Positions 9,897 to 21,639 of a stretch of DNA of 64,000 nt are shown here, piece after piece. The notes beneath the pieces are model-generated. The model was not told the DNA's origin and did not search any database. It saw only the letters and a list, made by a program, of their open reading frames with translations. The translations under genes and the position numbers were made by a program. This DNA comes from Diplonema papillatum (Eukaryota; Euglenozoa; Diplonemea; Diplonemida; Diplonemidae), in the NCBI GenBank assembly GCA_030068145.1, contig JAPJBO010000008.1:620001-684000 (forward strand). The letters run 5' to 3'. Position 1 is the first letter of the stretch. Each line of letters starts with the position of its first letter.

Positions 9897-10380
9897 CTAC
9901 TGGAAGCGCTTCGTTGCAATGGCGTCCGGTGCAGATATGCTGGGTACAGCTTGGCCGGTCCGCCCCGGATTGCTGTCTACCGCGTCGGTAGCCGAGGAGC
10001 CTGCGAAAGCTGGAACAGAGCCCGGATCACCTTTTCCTTGGTGATCCAGGCTCTGTTCCAGCTTCTTCTTTTTCTTCGTTTCTGGAACTACGAGAAAGTC
10101 ACTGATCCTGTGCTGCTTGATTTCATGCCGAATCAAACGGTCACCAGCCTATCGGTCGTGGTTTGTCAGAAACTCAACCTCTCGCGCAACCTGCTCCAGA
10201 GCCTCCTTTCCCGCACGCTTCTTTCTTCCATGTCAATACTTGTAATACGCCTGAGCGTTTTCAGACATGTCGGCGACAGGCTTGTCTTCGTCTTCTTTGT
10301 CACTTGGCACGTCGTAGGTCCGGGTTCGAAGTCGCTCTCTTCGTCCTTCTACCTCACTTGCAGTGGACGTCTCTTAAGAA
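9897..10380 (-). pseudogene. Decayed ORF of unknown function
   Basis: One minus-strand frame reads plausibly as a charged, helical protein (VPSDKEDEDKPVADMSENA; EALEQVAREVEFLTNHDR; IRHEIKQHRISDFLVVPE; KKKKKLEQSLDHQ) but is broken by an in-frame TGA and an in-frame TAG. Composition between the stops is coding-like. No family recognised. Two different stop codons argue for decay rather than for an altered genetic code. Confidence 0.35.
10008..10063. other. 24-bp stem-loop
   Basis: Arms 10008-10031 and 10040-10063 pair over 24 bp with a single mismatch around an 8-nt loop (TTTTCCTT). Core of the arm: GCTGGAACAGAGCC. It lies inside the decayed ORF above. Confidence 0.7.
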
Positions 10381-11261
10381 GAGTCGCATCTTGGTCTCTT
10401 TGGCATGCTTGTCTTTCATAGTAAGCAAGGTGCCTGGCAGGTTTTGGTCTTCTGCAGACGCGTGGATACAGCGACTGGTCATGCCCTCCAACTGCGCGCG
10501 GTGTCCCTACCGTCGTCCGCGTGCACAAGCTTGGTCTAGAAAACAGACGGCAAATTTTACATAAAAAAAAGTCTTTTTTTTCCCCGAAAATTTGTCCTCT
10601 TCTACCTTTTAAGAAGGCCGCGAGAGTCGGCTGAGCCGGGAGCTACCGGAGAAGGTGTGTATGTGCTTATGTATTACAACCTGGTTCGATTGCGGGATAA
10701 TAAAACCTCGGGGATAAAAGACTGCGTGTTTTTTCCCGTTCAAGAAAAAAAGAACTATGATTTTAGCATTTGCAAAGGAAGAACATCAAGAGAAAGAATT
10801 GGGCTGTCCACCAGAGGAAAAAAGCAGTTCAGAGAGTTTGGGATTTTGGGGAGACACGCTTGTGTCGATCCTGTGATGTGCACGGGATCACCCCCCTCCC
10901 ATAGAGAGTGGCCACCATTAATCAGTATGCACGGTAAAGAATGGCACAGGGCGAGACTGGACTGGGGGGAGGCAAAGTTCGGGGCGAAGCTAAGTTCTGG
11001 TGAAGCAAAGTTCGGGCGAAGCTAAGTTCGGGTGAAGCGAAGTTCGAGTGATGCTAAGTTTGGCGCCAGTACTCGGGGCTTCGGCTCGTGAAGCAACTCC
11101 ACTCGAGCCGACACCGCTCCCGCGTGAAATACGGCTACAATATTGTCACTGAATAAATAGCTAGTTTTGTTTAGACAAAAGTCGGGTTGGCTCGAATAGA
11201 GGCTATTCACATTGCATGTTCACAGGACCTCCAGTCTCGAAATATGACACAGAATACACAC

Positions 11262-11381
11262 CGGTGAAGACGGTCGTCCGTCTTTCTGCAAGAACGTGGG
11301 GCCTAGCGTCCTTCCGAAGAACTTTAATTCCACGTCCAGTTTGTCGGTTTCCCCGGTCGCAACATCGTAGTAGTACATGAT
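11262..11381 (-). CDS. DUF2804-like gene, exon 2
   Basis: Exactly 40 codons between an acceptor (AAACAG at 11382-11387) and a GTGTGT donor, phase 0 on both sides. It encodes IMYYYDVATGETDKLDVELK and continues to LGPTFLQKDGRPSSP. The YDxxTGE segment is what DUF2804 proteins show after their N-terminal conserved block, so it fits between exons 1 and 3. Exon choice is by eye. Confidence 0.5.
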
Positions 11382-11604
11382 CTGTTTTCGGGTTGATTCC
11401 AGTAGTTGCAAATCCTGGAGGTGGCTTCACGTGCAAAATTGGCAAATTGGCAATCATAGTCAGCAGGTCCTACTACGGCGGTACAGTTTCCTCACACATT
11501 GCATGGGAGCCTGCCATGTCAAGATACTAAACGAAGGTCCTTCGCACACACGTTCGTGTGGCCAAGAAGGTGCACAGCTCTAAAAAGAATAGGCGCGATA
11601 TTTG

Positions 11605-11705
11605 TTTGTACGTGCCGGGGGAGGATTAGCCTGTTGGTGAGTGATAGTGAGTGAGTATGGTGGGATTGGCTAATCATCTCCCAAACACTGCCGTCGCGTT
11701 CTCCA
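11605..11705. repeat. Solo terminal repeat of YR retroelement family 1
   Basis: Same block as 7290-7400 and 57685-57800 without adjacent gag sequence: TTTGTACGTGCCGGGGGAGG, GAGTGAGTATGGTGGG, CTCCCAAACACTGCC. Inside the first intron of the DUF2804-like gene. Confidence 0.6.
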
Positions 11706-11868
11706 AGCCAAAAGCAGGACCGACCCCCCCGTTCGTGAGAAAAAACGAAGAATAAAAACACCTTCTTTCCATCTATCTTTGTCAAGAGCTGCAACTCAAC
11801 TATTCTTTTGGAGGAATTACTCGCACGTTTTCGCTAGCGGGAGACACTGCAGAGAAGCGGAAACACAC

Positions 11869-12243
11869 CCCGTGCGACGTGTAGCCGAGCTGCATCGTGG
11901 CGACGGCGACCAGGACCGATCCCGAAGAGAACGAAGACCAGTACCACTCCTTCAGCTGCACGTACTCCTGGAACGGGTTCAACCAGTGCAGGGAGGCGTC
12001 TCTCGGCGGCTGCGTGAACCGCCCGAAGTTGTACCAGCCCTTCTCCTCGTCCCAGACGGCCTCCCGCTGCCCCTGCTTGACCTTCAGGTACTCCTCGCGG
12101 CCGCCGGGCGCGAACGAAAGCCGGTCTTCCAGCGCCAGCTCCTCGTCCGGTAGCAGCAGCTGGTCCACTTTCGCCAGGTACCCCACTGTAATGCTCATCA
12201 CGGCAGTGGCCACCGAGAAGGCGCCGATCGTCGTTGTTTTCAT
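11869..12243 (-). CDS. DUF2804-like gene, exon 1 with N-terminal signal anchor
   Basis: ATG at 12243 in an A-rich context (CAACATGA). Residues about 7-24 (GAFSVATAVMSITVGYLA) form a signal peptide or anchor, so the protein probably enters the secretory pathway or a membrane. Later come WLNPFQEYVQLKEWYW and VLVAVATMQLGYTSHG, like the conserved DUF2804 N-terminal block. The exon is 125 codons and ends at a GTGTGT donor (11868), phase 0. Joined to exons 2 and 3 it gives about 300 residues of the domain. The same frame continues 23 codons past the donor if unspliced. Confidence 0.55.
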
Positions 12244-13480
12244 GTTGCTGTTTCTTTCCTTGGTCAACCGGCCTTCTTCGACTGCGTAACGGTCCTTCTC
12301 TCTTGTATATCTGACGATGAACGTCAGTCGGGTTTTGTTTGTTTTGTTTTCTTGTTCTTCTAGGCAAGAAGATGGTACAAGGTTTGGTGCTGGGCTGTGT
12401 ATCCTACTTTTCCTCTTGGTTGTGTTTTTTTTGTTTTGCCTGAATGTGGAGAGAATTGTGGGTTTTATGCGAGGTGCTAGAAGAAAAGCTGAGTTTTCAG
12501 GGGCTGTGTTGTCGACGTGGCGTTTCATCATCCATTTTCAGAACCGGTGCAATCGGAGGCTAGACACAAAGCGGGGTGACCCGACTCATGGACTTGCCGC
12601 AACCACACCCCAACTCATGGACTTGCCACTACCATCCTATTCTTGGCCTCGTGACGACCACATGGACGCTAACTTTTGGCAGTGCAGAGGGACCCGCATT
12701 TCAAGTAACGGTAGCCTTTGACAAAGCAAGCATTCCCCTGTGATACCTGCATTTCACAGTTCACACTGCATGATTCAGTAGTTTCCGGACGGTGGGCTTG
12801 GTTTGGGGTGTCCAGTGCTGCCAACCCTTCGTTTTTTCTCACGAACAGGGGTCGGTCCTGCTTTTGTAAGTTCTCCCGACTCCCCAATTCGTGGTTAGCA
12901 CAAACTCAAGACATCTATCCCCTGCAGGAATAGCATACTTTCAGAAAAAGAAGCAGAAGGGAAGCGCTGAAGCTGGAACGGGGGGGGGAGCGGGACGAGA
13001 TGAGCAAGGAGAGGGGGAGAGAGAGAGAGAGAGGGGGGGGAGAGTCCGGTGACAAGGAAGAGGGAGGAACTGCCTGGACGTTCCGTTCGTTCATACTGCA
13101 AAAGAAGACAAAGGGGGCGGGGAGGAGGAGGTGTGCTGCAATCACACGAATGCGCCGCGGAGAGACAAAAGGAATTGGCCCCAAAAAGGTTCGACTGCTG
13201 GCTGCCCCCTGGTCCCATGAAAAACGCCAACATTCCCCACCCGTCCCGGCTCGAGAGAATCGAGGACTCCACAGACACAGCCCTCACGACGCGATTCGAC
13301 AGTGCACTGTGTAGACAGAGGGAACACATCAAGATGCACTGTGAAGACACTCTGAGCGATTTGCACGTCAACACCGCAACGGACCTCCATCAGGGTTTCC
13401 CCTGGCTTCGTCCTATCCAGGCATACTTCACCATCTTTCGGTCCCAACAAGTGTACTTAACCTCAAATAACACGTCAAGA
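12244..13480. other. No gene seen
   Basis: AT-rich 5' side of the DUF2804-like gene, then a purine tract (GA-rich, about 12985-13040) and unremarkable sequence. Its open frames look like chance. Any promoter of the DUF2804-like gene would be near 12250-12400, but no motif is clear. Confidence 0.3.
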
Positions 13481-15320
13481 CAAGTCAGAAGGTGTCGGCC
13501 TCCACCGTCGGGTGGGCCGTGGTGAATCTCCCCCTGGGAATGGGATGGCTCCCAGGGAGCACGTGCCTGTAGGATACATGCGACTGGGAGGAGAGAGGGC
13601 CTCGGAACTGTTAAGGTCGCTACCGCGCTGACCTTTTTCGAGAGAAAAACGTGTTCCCATTGCAAGGACAAGGTCACCCATGGGGTTTCCAATCTCGGCA
13701 TGACTTCATCACGTACTACTACTGGCGGGCGCAAGTCGTTTCGTCGGGGGGCGGTGGCAGTGCCGGTGCGAGCGCATTTTTCTCTGTGAATCTTTTACTT
13801 TTTGGGACGGGGTTTGGCCAATGGCAGCAGCTGCCGAAGAAAGCTGAATGGATGGCGGCAAGGCTTGGTTGCTTACCTTTTCTTTACGTTTTGTTTTTTA
13901 TTTGTTTCCTCTTTTTTGTTAGATGGACCATTCTTTCCGGCTTCAGTCGACGTCTGGATGGTAAGAGAACCACCATTCGTAGTGCATAGCGCCGCGTCTC
14001 TAAAACACACAACGGCGCCGGCGTTTCGTGTGACTAACAGGCACGTTCCCTCCTTTTAGGATTTCCTACAGAGTAAGTGCTTATTCAAAGAAGAAATATG
14101 AAAAGAAAACGACGGACACGGGGTGGGAATAGTTGAGCTCTCAGCTGGGTTTTGTCTAGAAGTTTTCCGTGTTATTCTGCAAGTGCTTTGCTGTACTAGT
14201 GTCTAGGTTTTCGTACGCATTCTTAACCATGGTTAAGTGCGCAAATGGTGTCAGCCGAAGCTGGTGAAGTTTCGACGCCGCCCACAATATGCACGGTGGA
14301 GTCAAGTCAAGTAAAAAAGCTGGAGATAAAAAAGCTGGGTCACACCACTTTTCGAGTGTGCATTTGCACGCGTCTTGGCTGTAACGCACCCTTCCTAACT
14401 CCAAAAGTGCTTTTTTCCTCCCTTTTTCTCACGAGAAAGGCGAAGAATACGGGGTCGGTCTGTTTTAGGTCAGGTTCGGGTATCCGACTCCCGCTCGTGG
14501 GCAGCAAAGCGAATCATCAAAAGGTCGAGCCAACTATTCCCGTATGCGGTTTAGTTGCACACTTTTCAAAAGAGGATGTGTCCCGCATTCAAGCTGGCGT
14601 GCCCGTTGCGGGGATGAAATGGCGAGAACGGTTTTTCCGCCATGTCCTGGACTGAGAACGCTGGACTTGCTTGCAAAAAGGGTAGGTGAGTTCTTCGGGG
14701 AGAGGGCGGGGGGGAGAGAGAGACAGGCGGCCTACATACGAGGCGATGCCGAAAGGGGAAGGAAAAAAGGTTTGGGCAGTGCTGACACTTATGTTTGGGC
14801 CCTCAACGACGTTACGAGGGGTGTGATATGCGCGTTGTAACAGCTATGTTCTGATGATGCTACTGGAATTGTCCGTACGCCCGTACGACGAACTGGAGCG
14901 TGACAGAGCTGGTGAGTGGTCACTACGCAGACCTGGTGTGGTGTCTCCCACCCACTAAATACGGAGGTATGGACACCTACTATGGTCACCTGCAACATAC
15001 CCAATTCCGTACATACTTTCTGGAGTTGGGCAGAAAAAAACCTAGTCGATGTCTGCAGAAATCAGCCGGAGTGAGCTCATGCGGCTGCGGGGATCTTTCG
15101 AACGATGTATATTGTTATCGTCATTGTACGTTTGACGCACCATGGGTAGCGTTGTAGCACTTCCACGGGCAGGAGTTGTTCGCGTTTCAAGAAGACCTTG
15201 CGCGGAGGGGCATCAGCTTCCGGCACCGCGACTCACTAGAACAAGAAGACCCGGTGACTAATGCTGCTTTCAACCACAAACCCCCCCCCTTTATTATCGG
15301 GGTCAACTCCACACCTTGGC
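13481..15320. other. No gene seen; dispersed repeat fragments
   Basis: 13560-13620 is weakly like 20265-20320 (GGAGAG(A)GGCC...ACTG(T/C)TAAGG). 14160-14300 is a diverged copy of the repeat at 27940-28070 and 57100-57230 (CTTAACCATGG(T)...GCGCAAATGG(T/C)GTCAGCCGAAGCTGG). 14608-14690 is repeated at 15564-15640. Confidence 0.4.
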
Positions 15321-16380
15321 GCGTGAGCTAACGGCTCATCTGCGATGGGGTGAATCGGGCGTTATGCGCGCTCCGATAATGAATAGTCCGGTCTTTCAAA
15401 ACAAGCGGCTGCCTGGTCTGCAACGCCACGTATTCGGGATTACAGGTCCCATCCGCATCTGCTGGCTGCAAGCTGTTCGAAGATAAATAAAAAAGAAACA
15501 AAAGTTGCGTGAGAAGATGGCAGGTCCATTTCCCGATAGAGCGATCGAAGTGGTTTCCAGCGACCGTTGCGGGGATGAAGTGGCAAGGAACGCACTTTGC
15601 GCCATGTCCTGGACTGGAGCGCTGGATTTGGTTGTTTGTTTTGCGCAAGTCTGCGCGAAGTGATTGCTTTTCAGGGGGTGGAGGGGTGGGAGGCGGCTAA
15701 AATGGCAAGTAAACGGAAGCGTTGTTTGCTATTCGTTTCCGTCTCCGTACTCTCAGAAGGAAGACGGCTTCTAGTGCACCTGGGGGTGCGGAATTAAGGG
15801 GGCGCTTCTGTTTCCGTTTCCGCTTCCGATATTTGGAAAAGCGAATTCACGGTTTGTTAGAGTTCAAGTTCGCTTGAAATTCCGGGGGTTTAGGGTCTTC
15901 GTATGACCTTTCATGAATGGGTTCTCTTAGAGCAAGAAAGGGCTATATGGTTACGGGTTGTATATTTGGTGCACGCTTTCGTTATGGGTTACGGCTAGCC
16001 ATGTCCGGGACTGTTTGTGACCGACACCAAGTACATTCCTTCGTGGAGTGTAGTCTTGGGCCCCCCACGTTCTACTTTGTTGTGCGCACTCCTTCAAACC
16101 TGTTTTGTTCATCTAAAGGGAGTGAGGATAGTACGCTGCCCATCGATCGGTTTTTGTTCTTGACAAACTGCAGTTGTTAGAAACAAAAACCGTACACCGC
16201 GAGAGTAGGAGAAAGTAGAAGGGGAAACTAAAGTCATCGTTGACCGCACTACCCTGAGCCCAAATCCTGGACGTGGTTTTCAGGTGGCAAATTGGCAAAT
16301 GATCATGATCAGAAGGTCCTACTTGGGCGGTTCGGTTTCCTCACACATTGCATGTGGCTAAAAGAAACATGCGTAGTTTT
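15321..16380. other. Dispersed repeats; contains an empty insertion site
   Basis: 15850-15960 is the repeat GTTCGCTTGAAATTCCGGGG (others at 17980-18040, 18222-18290, 27365-27400, 44268-44360). 16070-16200 is the inverted, uninterrupted copy of the sequence that flanks the element at 38165-40084. 16260-16365 is repeated at 11415-11515. Confidence 0.5.
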
Positions 16381-16609
16381 GTTCAGTGAAAAAAACGGAT
16401 GGAAACTCGTTCACTTGCCATCATAGCCCTACACGGCGGACTCCCCCACGAGTTGGGGGAGGGATTTGCGGTCGTTTGTGCGGTCGGGGGCTTCTCCTCA
16501 TTTTTTTCATTGACACCCGCGATGCGGGAGTGGCACACCATTCATTCACACCCGCTGATGCGGGTGCGGTGCTCCCGCGTTTTGGTGCTGAGAACAGGCA
16601 AATTCGTTT

Positions 16610-17125
16610 TGACCTTGCGGATATACTCGAGGGACTACCTTGTGCTCATTTCGAAGGAGGCTAGAGGGGGAGAAAACAATACAACTACAAAGTGGGTCTT
16701 TTTTGTTGAACGCTTATGCCTGCCACTAAACCCAGATTCACCTGTGTTCGTGTGGGCTACAGCACATTTACCTCGTTTGATCTTGGAATATTGTTGCGAT
16801 AGTGGGGAGTCATCGGCATGCCGATGAGTACCACACTATTTACCTTTCCTTTGATCTTGCGCAACTGGCGGTCTCCTCAAGCATTTCCTACAAAGCGGGT
16901 ACTTATACAAAAATACTCGAGGGACTGCCTTGTGCTCATTTCAAAGGAGGCTGGAGGGGGAGAAAACGATATAACTACAAAGTGGGTATTTTTTGTTGAA
17001 CGCTTACGCCCGCCACTAAACCCAGATTTACCTGTGTTTCGTGTGGGCTACAGCACATTTACCTCCTTTGATCTATCGCAACTGGCAGTCTCCTCAAGCA
17101 TTTCCTACAAAGCAGGTACTTTTGT
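16610..17125. repeat. Dispersed ~210-bp repeat, two tandem copies
   Basis: Unit: ATACTCGAGGGACTGCCTTG ... AAGGAGGCTAGAGGGGGAGA ... TTTTTTGTTGAACGCTTACG ... CCACTAAACCCAGATT ... GTGTGGGCTACAGCACATTT ... CTCCTCAAGCATTTCCTACA. Further copies: 18090-18195, 22750-22810, 52400-52612, 55275-55375, 56250-56467, 56475-56690, 61495-61620. No coding signal. Confidence 0.8.
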
Positions 17126-17127
17126 TT

Positions 17128-17222
17128 GTGCGATTTTGATTTGGTTAACCCGCTGCCAACGTTCTTTTTAGCTGTAACAAATACTGTCTCCAGGGAAGCA
17201 GAAATTGGTTATCGCAAAAAAG
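17128..17222. repeat. Solo copy of YR retroelement terminal repeat, family 2
   Basis: Same sequence as the direct repeats at 28734-28846 and 32550-32662 (CCGCTGCCAACGTTCTTTTT, TACTGTCTCCAGGGAAGCAG), without internal genes. Confidence 0.75.
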
Positions 17223-17334
17223 TAGTAGGGCCGCACCTTTTCACTCCCGCATTCGCTCCCTCAACCCGTGGGGCCCGGGGGTGGGTTTCAGGAAGGGGGT
17301 GTGGATTGCAAGAACGTGTTTGGAATGGGTATGT

Positions 17335-17702
17335 GCTCAACACCGCACTGGTCCCGTCTGCGCCGTGTTTCGGTCCTTTAAGCCACGGACACATCAGGCG
17401 GACCATCATCAGCGCGGAACCTGAGTGTCTGCAGACAGGACCGCGGTGTGAATCTGGTTTGTCAGGCGGCTGTTCGTAGCTCGTCTCAGCCAGGACCACC
17501 CGTGCTACGAGAGCACAGGCAAATCCGTCACGGGGAGAAGGCCCCTACAACCGTGTCTGAGCAATCAGTCAAAAAACTCAGGGCTCTCACCCTGATTGTG
17601 ACTGCGACTCGCTAGGCAGCACTGACTTGTCTTCTTTTTACGGTGGCAAACTGCGAAGTAAACTCTGCAGAGCACAGTGGACATGGGGTTGCCGTGTGCA
17701 GG
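17335..17702. repeat. ~365-bp dispersed repeat
   Basis: Same-orientation copy at 62438-62793, highly similar, beginning CAACACCGCACTGGTCCCGT and ending ACATGGGGTTGCCGTGTGCA. Function unknown; no ORF conserved in both. Confidence 0.8.
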
Positions 17703-18349
17703 AAGGGGGGGTGGAGGGGCAAGGACCTGGTTGTACTGTATGCCAGCCCTCGGGCTACAAGACTCTGCGAAAGAGTCGCTATCGGTCCTCCCGTCGTGAT
17801 ACGACTCGTGACGGTCGCAGTGACGGTGCGTTGCTCAGGGTAGTCGAAAGCCTGACAAACCCACCAGTGCAACAAATTTACGACATGAGTGACGGTTGCA
17901 AACTTTGCCGGTGTTTGTAACTCGCAGCTAGCGTCCACCTCTGCAGTGTACACAAACCCCCCAGCCTTCTTCTTCAGAGTGAAAGTTCGCTTGAGACTCC
18001 GGGATTTTCAAGTCTCTGGCTGACCTTCAAAAATGGGCTCTTTCAGAGCAAATAAGTTACACGGGGGGGTGGTGGCAATTTTCTTTTTTGCTTCTTGAAC
18101 GCTCACGCCCGCCACTAAACCCAGATTTACCTGTGTTTCGTGTGGGCTACAGCACATTTACCTCCTTTGATCTATTGCAACTGGCAGTCTCCTTACTATT
18201 GTGAGAACTTTTCTGCGTTTTTAGAGTTAAAGTTCGCTTGAAATTCCGGGGGTTTAGGGTCTCCGTGTGACCGCTGATAAATGGGTTCTCTTGGTTTTTA
18301 GTCCCAACAACAATGCACTGGTAACTGGTAAACGCAAAAAGAGTCGGAA
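17703..18349. other. Repeat-derived spacer downstream of the BNR gene
   Basis: Contains two copies of the GTTCGCTTGA(A)A(C/T)TCC repeat and one copy of the 210-bp repeat (18090-18195). No gene. Confidence 0.4.
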
Positions 18350-19444
18350 TCAGTAGAAGAGGTAGATGGTGTGGTAGGCTTCGGCGGTGCTGACGTTGCC
18401 GAGGACGAAGTGCTTCTTCCACGTGTCGGAGGGCGAGTCCTTGCCGGCGATGAACGGGACGCCCAGCGTGCTCGTGCGCCCGGCCGCGACCGCGGCCGTG
18501 CCGAGCTTGTTGTTGTACACCATGCTGATCTGCTCGTCCGGGTAGAACGTCGCGAGCTCCGGCGTCCACACCTGCGTGGCCGGATCGTACACCAGCACCG
18601 CGTCGTGGTTGCCCACGACGGCCCTGCCGGCGATGGGGCCGGTGCCGTTGTTTTTCATGTTGACCTGGTAGGCGGACGAGCCGACGAATGCGTCGTCTCC
18701 TTTGACCACCTCACGGATGAAGGACTGTCCCTCGTCCATGGTCCGCCAGATCGCCGCTTTGTTGTCGTCGGCGATGCCTCCAATCCACAGCGACACATCC
18801 GTCACCGGGTGAATGTGATCAATGAGACGAGCTTCCGCGTGCACCGCAAAAGCCCAAGTCAACCCAGCGTCGGTCGTGTGGAAAGTGCAAGCCTTCCCGA
18901 CGGGGGAGCCGTGCTCGTATATGTACCCGCCGGCGAGCGCCTTGTAGCCTGAATACCACGCGACAGCCCCGGCGTGGATGGCAACCTGCGGTGAGGCTTC
19001 GGTGTATATAGTGGACGGTGCCCAGGTTAGCCCTCCGTCTTGCGTGCGAAGCAGGACGGCGGTGGTGGTCCCGTTCACTTTGTTCCACCCCGCGGCGATG
19101 GCAACGTCCCAGTTCATCCAGTCGATGTCGGTGTACGCCTCGAAGGGCCCCAGCTGGTGCACGACGGCCCAGTGGGCCCCCGAGTCGACCGTGCGGCGGA
19201 GCGCGACGCCCGCGGCGGGCGCCGCCGCGTCCGTCGAGTACGCGAAGCCGTGCGTGGCGTTCCACATGCGAGCAAACTGAATCGACACCGTGTTGTCGCT
19301 GCAGTCCCTCGGGTACCACGGGCCCAGCGGCTCGAACTGCTCAGCGGCGCACGCCTTCGCTGTCCCGAGGGCGATACCCACAGGCACTGCCGGCGCTGAA
19401 AGAGCAGCGTACGTCGACACAACCAGCAGCAGAGTAGACGGCAT
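18350..19444 (-). CDS. Secreted protein with four Asp-box (BNR) repeats (364 aa)
   Basis: Complete single-exon ORF, ATG at 19444 after an A-rich leader. Residues 1-26 form a signal peptide (STLLLVVSTYAALSAPAV). Four Asp-box motifs of the SxDxGxTW type follow: RRTVDSGAHW (83-92), RTQDGGLTW (133-141), HTTDAGLTW (189-197), RTMDEGQSF (234-242). Spacing of ~45-55 residues fits successive blades of a beta-propeller, as in sialidase/BNR or Ycf48/HCF136-like folds. Four possible N-glycosylation sites (N62, N124, N266, N350). I see no RIP motif or catalytic arginine triad, so sialidase activity is not supported. High G/C at third positions and a clean frame set it apart from its repeat surroundings: the best-preserved host gene here. 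Confidence 0.85.
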   Translation of the reverse strand: MPSTLLLVVSTYAALSAPAVPVGIALGTAKACAAEQFEPLGPWYPRDCSDNTVSIQFARMWNATHGFAYSTDAAAPAAGVALRRTVDSGAHWAVVHQLGPFEAYTDIDWMNWDVAIAAGWNKVNGTTTAVLLRTQDGGLTWAPSTIYTEASPQVAIHAGAVAWYSGYKALAGGYIYEHGSPVGKACTFHTTDAGLTWAFAVHAEARLIDHIHPVTDVSLWIGGIADDNKAAIWRTMDEGQSFIREVVKGDDAFVGSSAYQVNMKNNGTGPIAGRAVVGNHDAVLVYDPATQVWTPELATFYPDEQISMVYNNKLGTAAVAAGRTSTLGVPFIAGKDSPSDTWKKHFVLGNVSTAEAYHTIYLFY

Positions 19445-19808
19445 TTTTGTTGTCTTTTTTAGCTTTTTTCGAACTTTCCGGTGGTGTTGTGTTAAGGTTT
19501 TACCTAGGGTGGACGATCGGTTGGGGTGTTGCTTGTTGTTTTAGTAGAAATGTGGAAGCGGGTGTTTGCGAAAAAAGAGCTTTCAGATGGCGGTGGCGAG
19601 TCCACCATTGCCTTCGGTGGCTTTGATGGCATGACCTGCACGAATCAGTCGTCATGCACACAGGAAGCTTACGGTAGAGGGTGACCAAGTCAGCCTTCTC
19701 CTGGTGGATCCGTTCGTTTCTGTGTTCCAATCCCCAGTCGACGTCAACTCCGGAGCCGCCACTCACTGTAGCAGAGCTGCAATCTGCAGCGCGCCTCCGG
19801 AGCGACTC
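19445..19808. other. Upstream region of the BNR gene
   Basis: Should hold its promoter. No clear TATA or initiator could be picked out; no gene. Confidence 0.3.
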
Positions 19809-20790
<982 letters not shown>

Positions 20791-20794
20791 ACTG

Positions 20795-21440
20795 ACACCA
20801 GTGAACAGTGCAAGCCTTCAGGGCTTGAAGTCCCCGGTTCGAACCCGGCCGAGGACCTTTTTTTGGTTCTCCTTGGTCTTCGGTTATAGTCAATTCCCTC
20901 GCTCCGGGGTTTTCTTGATCCGTGATTTTGGCACCGGGTATTTGCATACTTCAGGCCCGGACGGAACTTAGCCTTACCAGAACTTAGCTTCGCCCGAACT
21001 TTGCTTTGCTTCGCCCGAACTTTGCTTTCACCAAAACTGGAACTTAGCCTCACCAGAAGTTTGCTTCGCCGAACTTAGCTTCGCCCGAACTTAGCTCACC
21101 AGAACTTAGCTTTGCTTCGCCCGAACTTTGGTTCACCAGAACTTAGCATCGCCCGAACTTTGCTTTGCTTCGCCCGAACTTTGCTTTCACCAGAACTTTG
21201 CTTTGACTTAGCTTCGCCCGAACTTTGTTTCGCCCGAACTTTGCTTTCACCAGAACTTAGCCTCCCAGAACTTAGCTTCACCCGAACTTTGCTTTGACTT
21301 TGCTTGACCAGAACTTTGCATCGCCCGAACTTTGCTTCGCCAGAACTTAGCTTCACCAGAACTTCGCTTTGCCCGCACTTTGCTTTCGCCCGAACTTTGC
21401 TTTGCTTCGCCCGAACTTTACTGTATCCCGAACTTTAACT
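20795..21440. repeat. Composite repeat: tRNA-like head plus CGAACTT tandem array
   Basis: A pol III B-box-like GGTTCGAACCC at about 20836-20846 is followed by ~450 bp of short irregular tandem units (TTCGCCCGAACTTTGCTT, CACCAGAACTTAGC) and the tail CCCGAACTTTAACTGCTGCC. The same three-part order is found at 43545-44225, and array units alone at 10940-11070 in inverse orientation. Confidence 0.7.
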
Positions 21441-21639
21441 GCTGCCTGGGCGCCGGTCTTTACCGGCGCAAAGGTACTTTTCCGGTAAACCATTTCGCTT
21501 TGGGAGCAGCCACGAACAACACCAAAGCAGAAGCACAACGGTAAGGGGAACATCGAGTGTGATGAACGACATGGTCAACCGTAGTGGGCTAACGAGAACA
21601 AGCGGGCAGGGGTCATGCTGTAGTACTCCAACCACCAGC

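Larger units (their letters stand above)
9366..11261 (-). other. Inferred intron 2 of the DUF2804-like gene, filled with repeats
   Basis: GTGTGT donor at 11261, acceptor AAACAG just before 9365, both phase 0. It contains a coding-looking stretch at 9605-9790 that ends in a GTAAGT, a decayed ORF at 9897-10380, a perfect-looking hairpin at 10008-10063, a composite-repeat fragment at 10940-11070 and a 65-bp dispersed repeat at 11180-11250. 10381-10940 shows only AT-rich sequence and a ~60-bp repeat (10850-10910) shared with 60825-60890. Confidence 0.45.

Noticed and set aside
9897-10380. Alternative genetic code (TGA as Trp) suggested by in-frame stops in a coding-like frame
   Set aside because: One stop is TGA and the other TAG, and other genes here use TGA as a normal stop; simple decay is the better reading.
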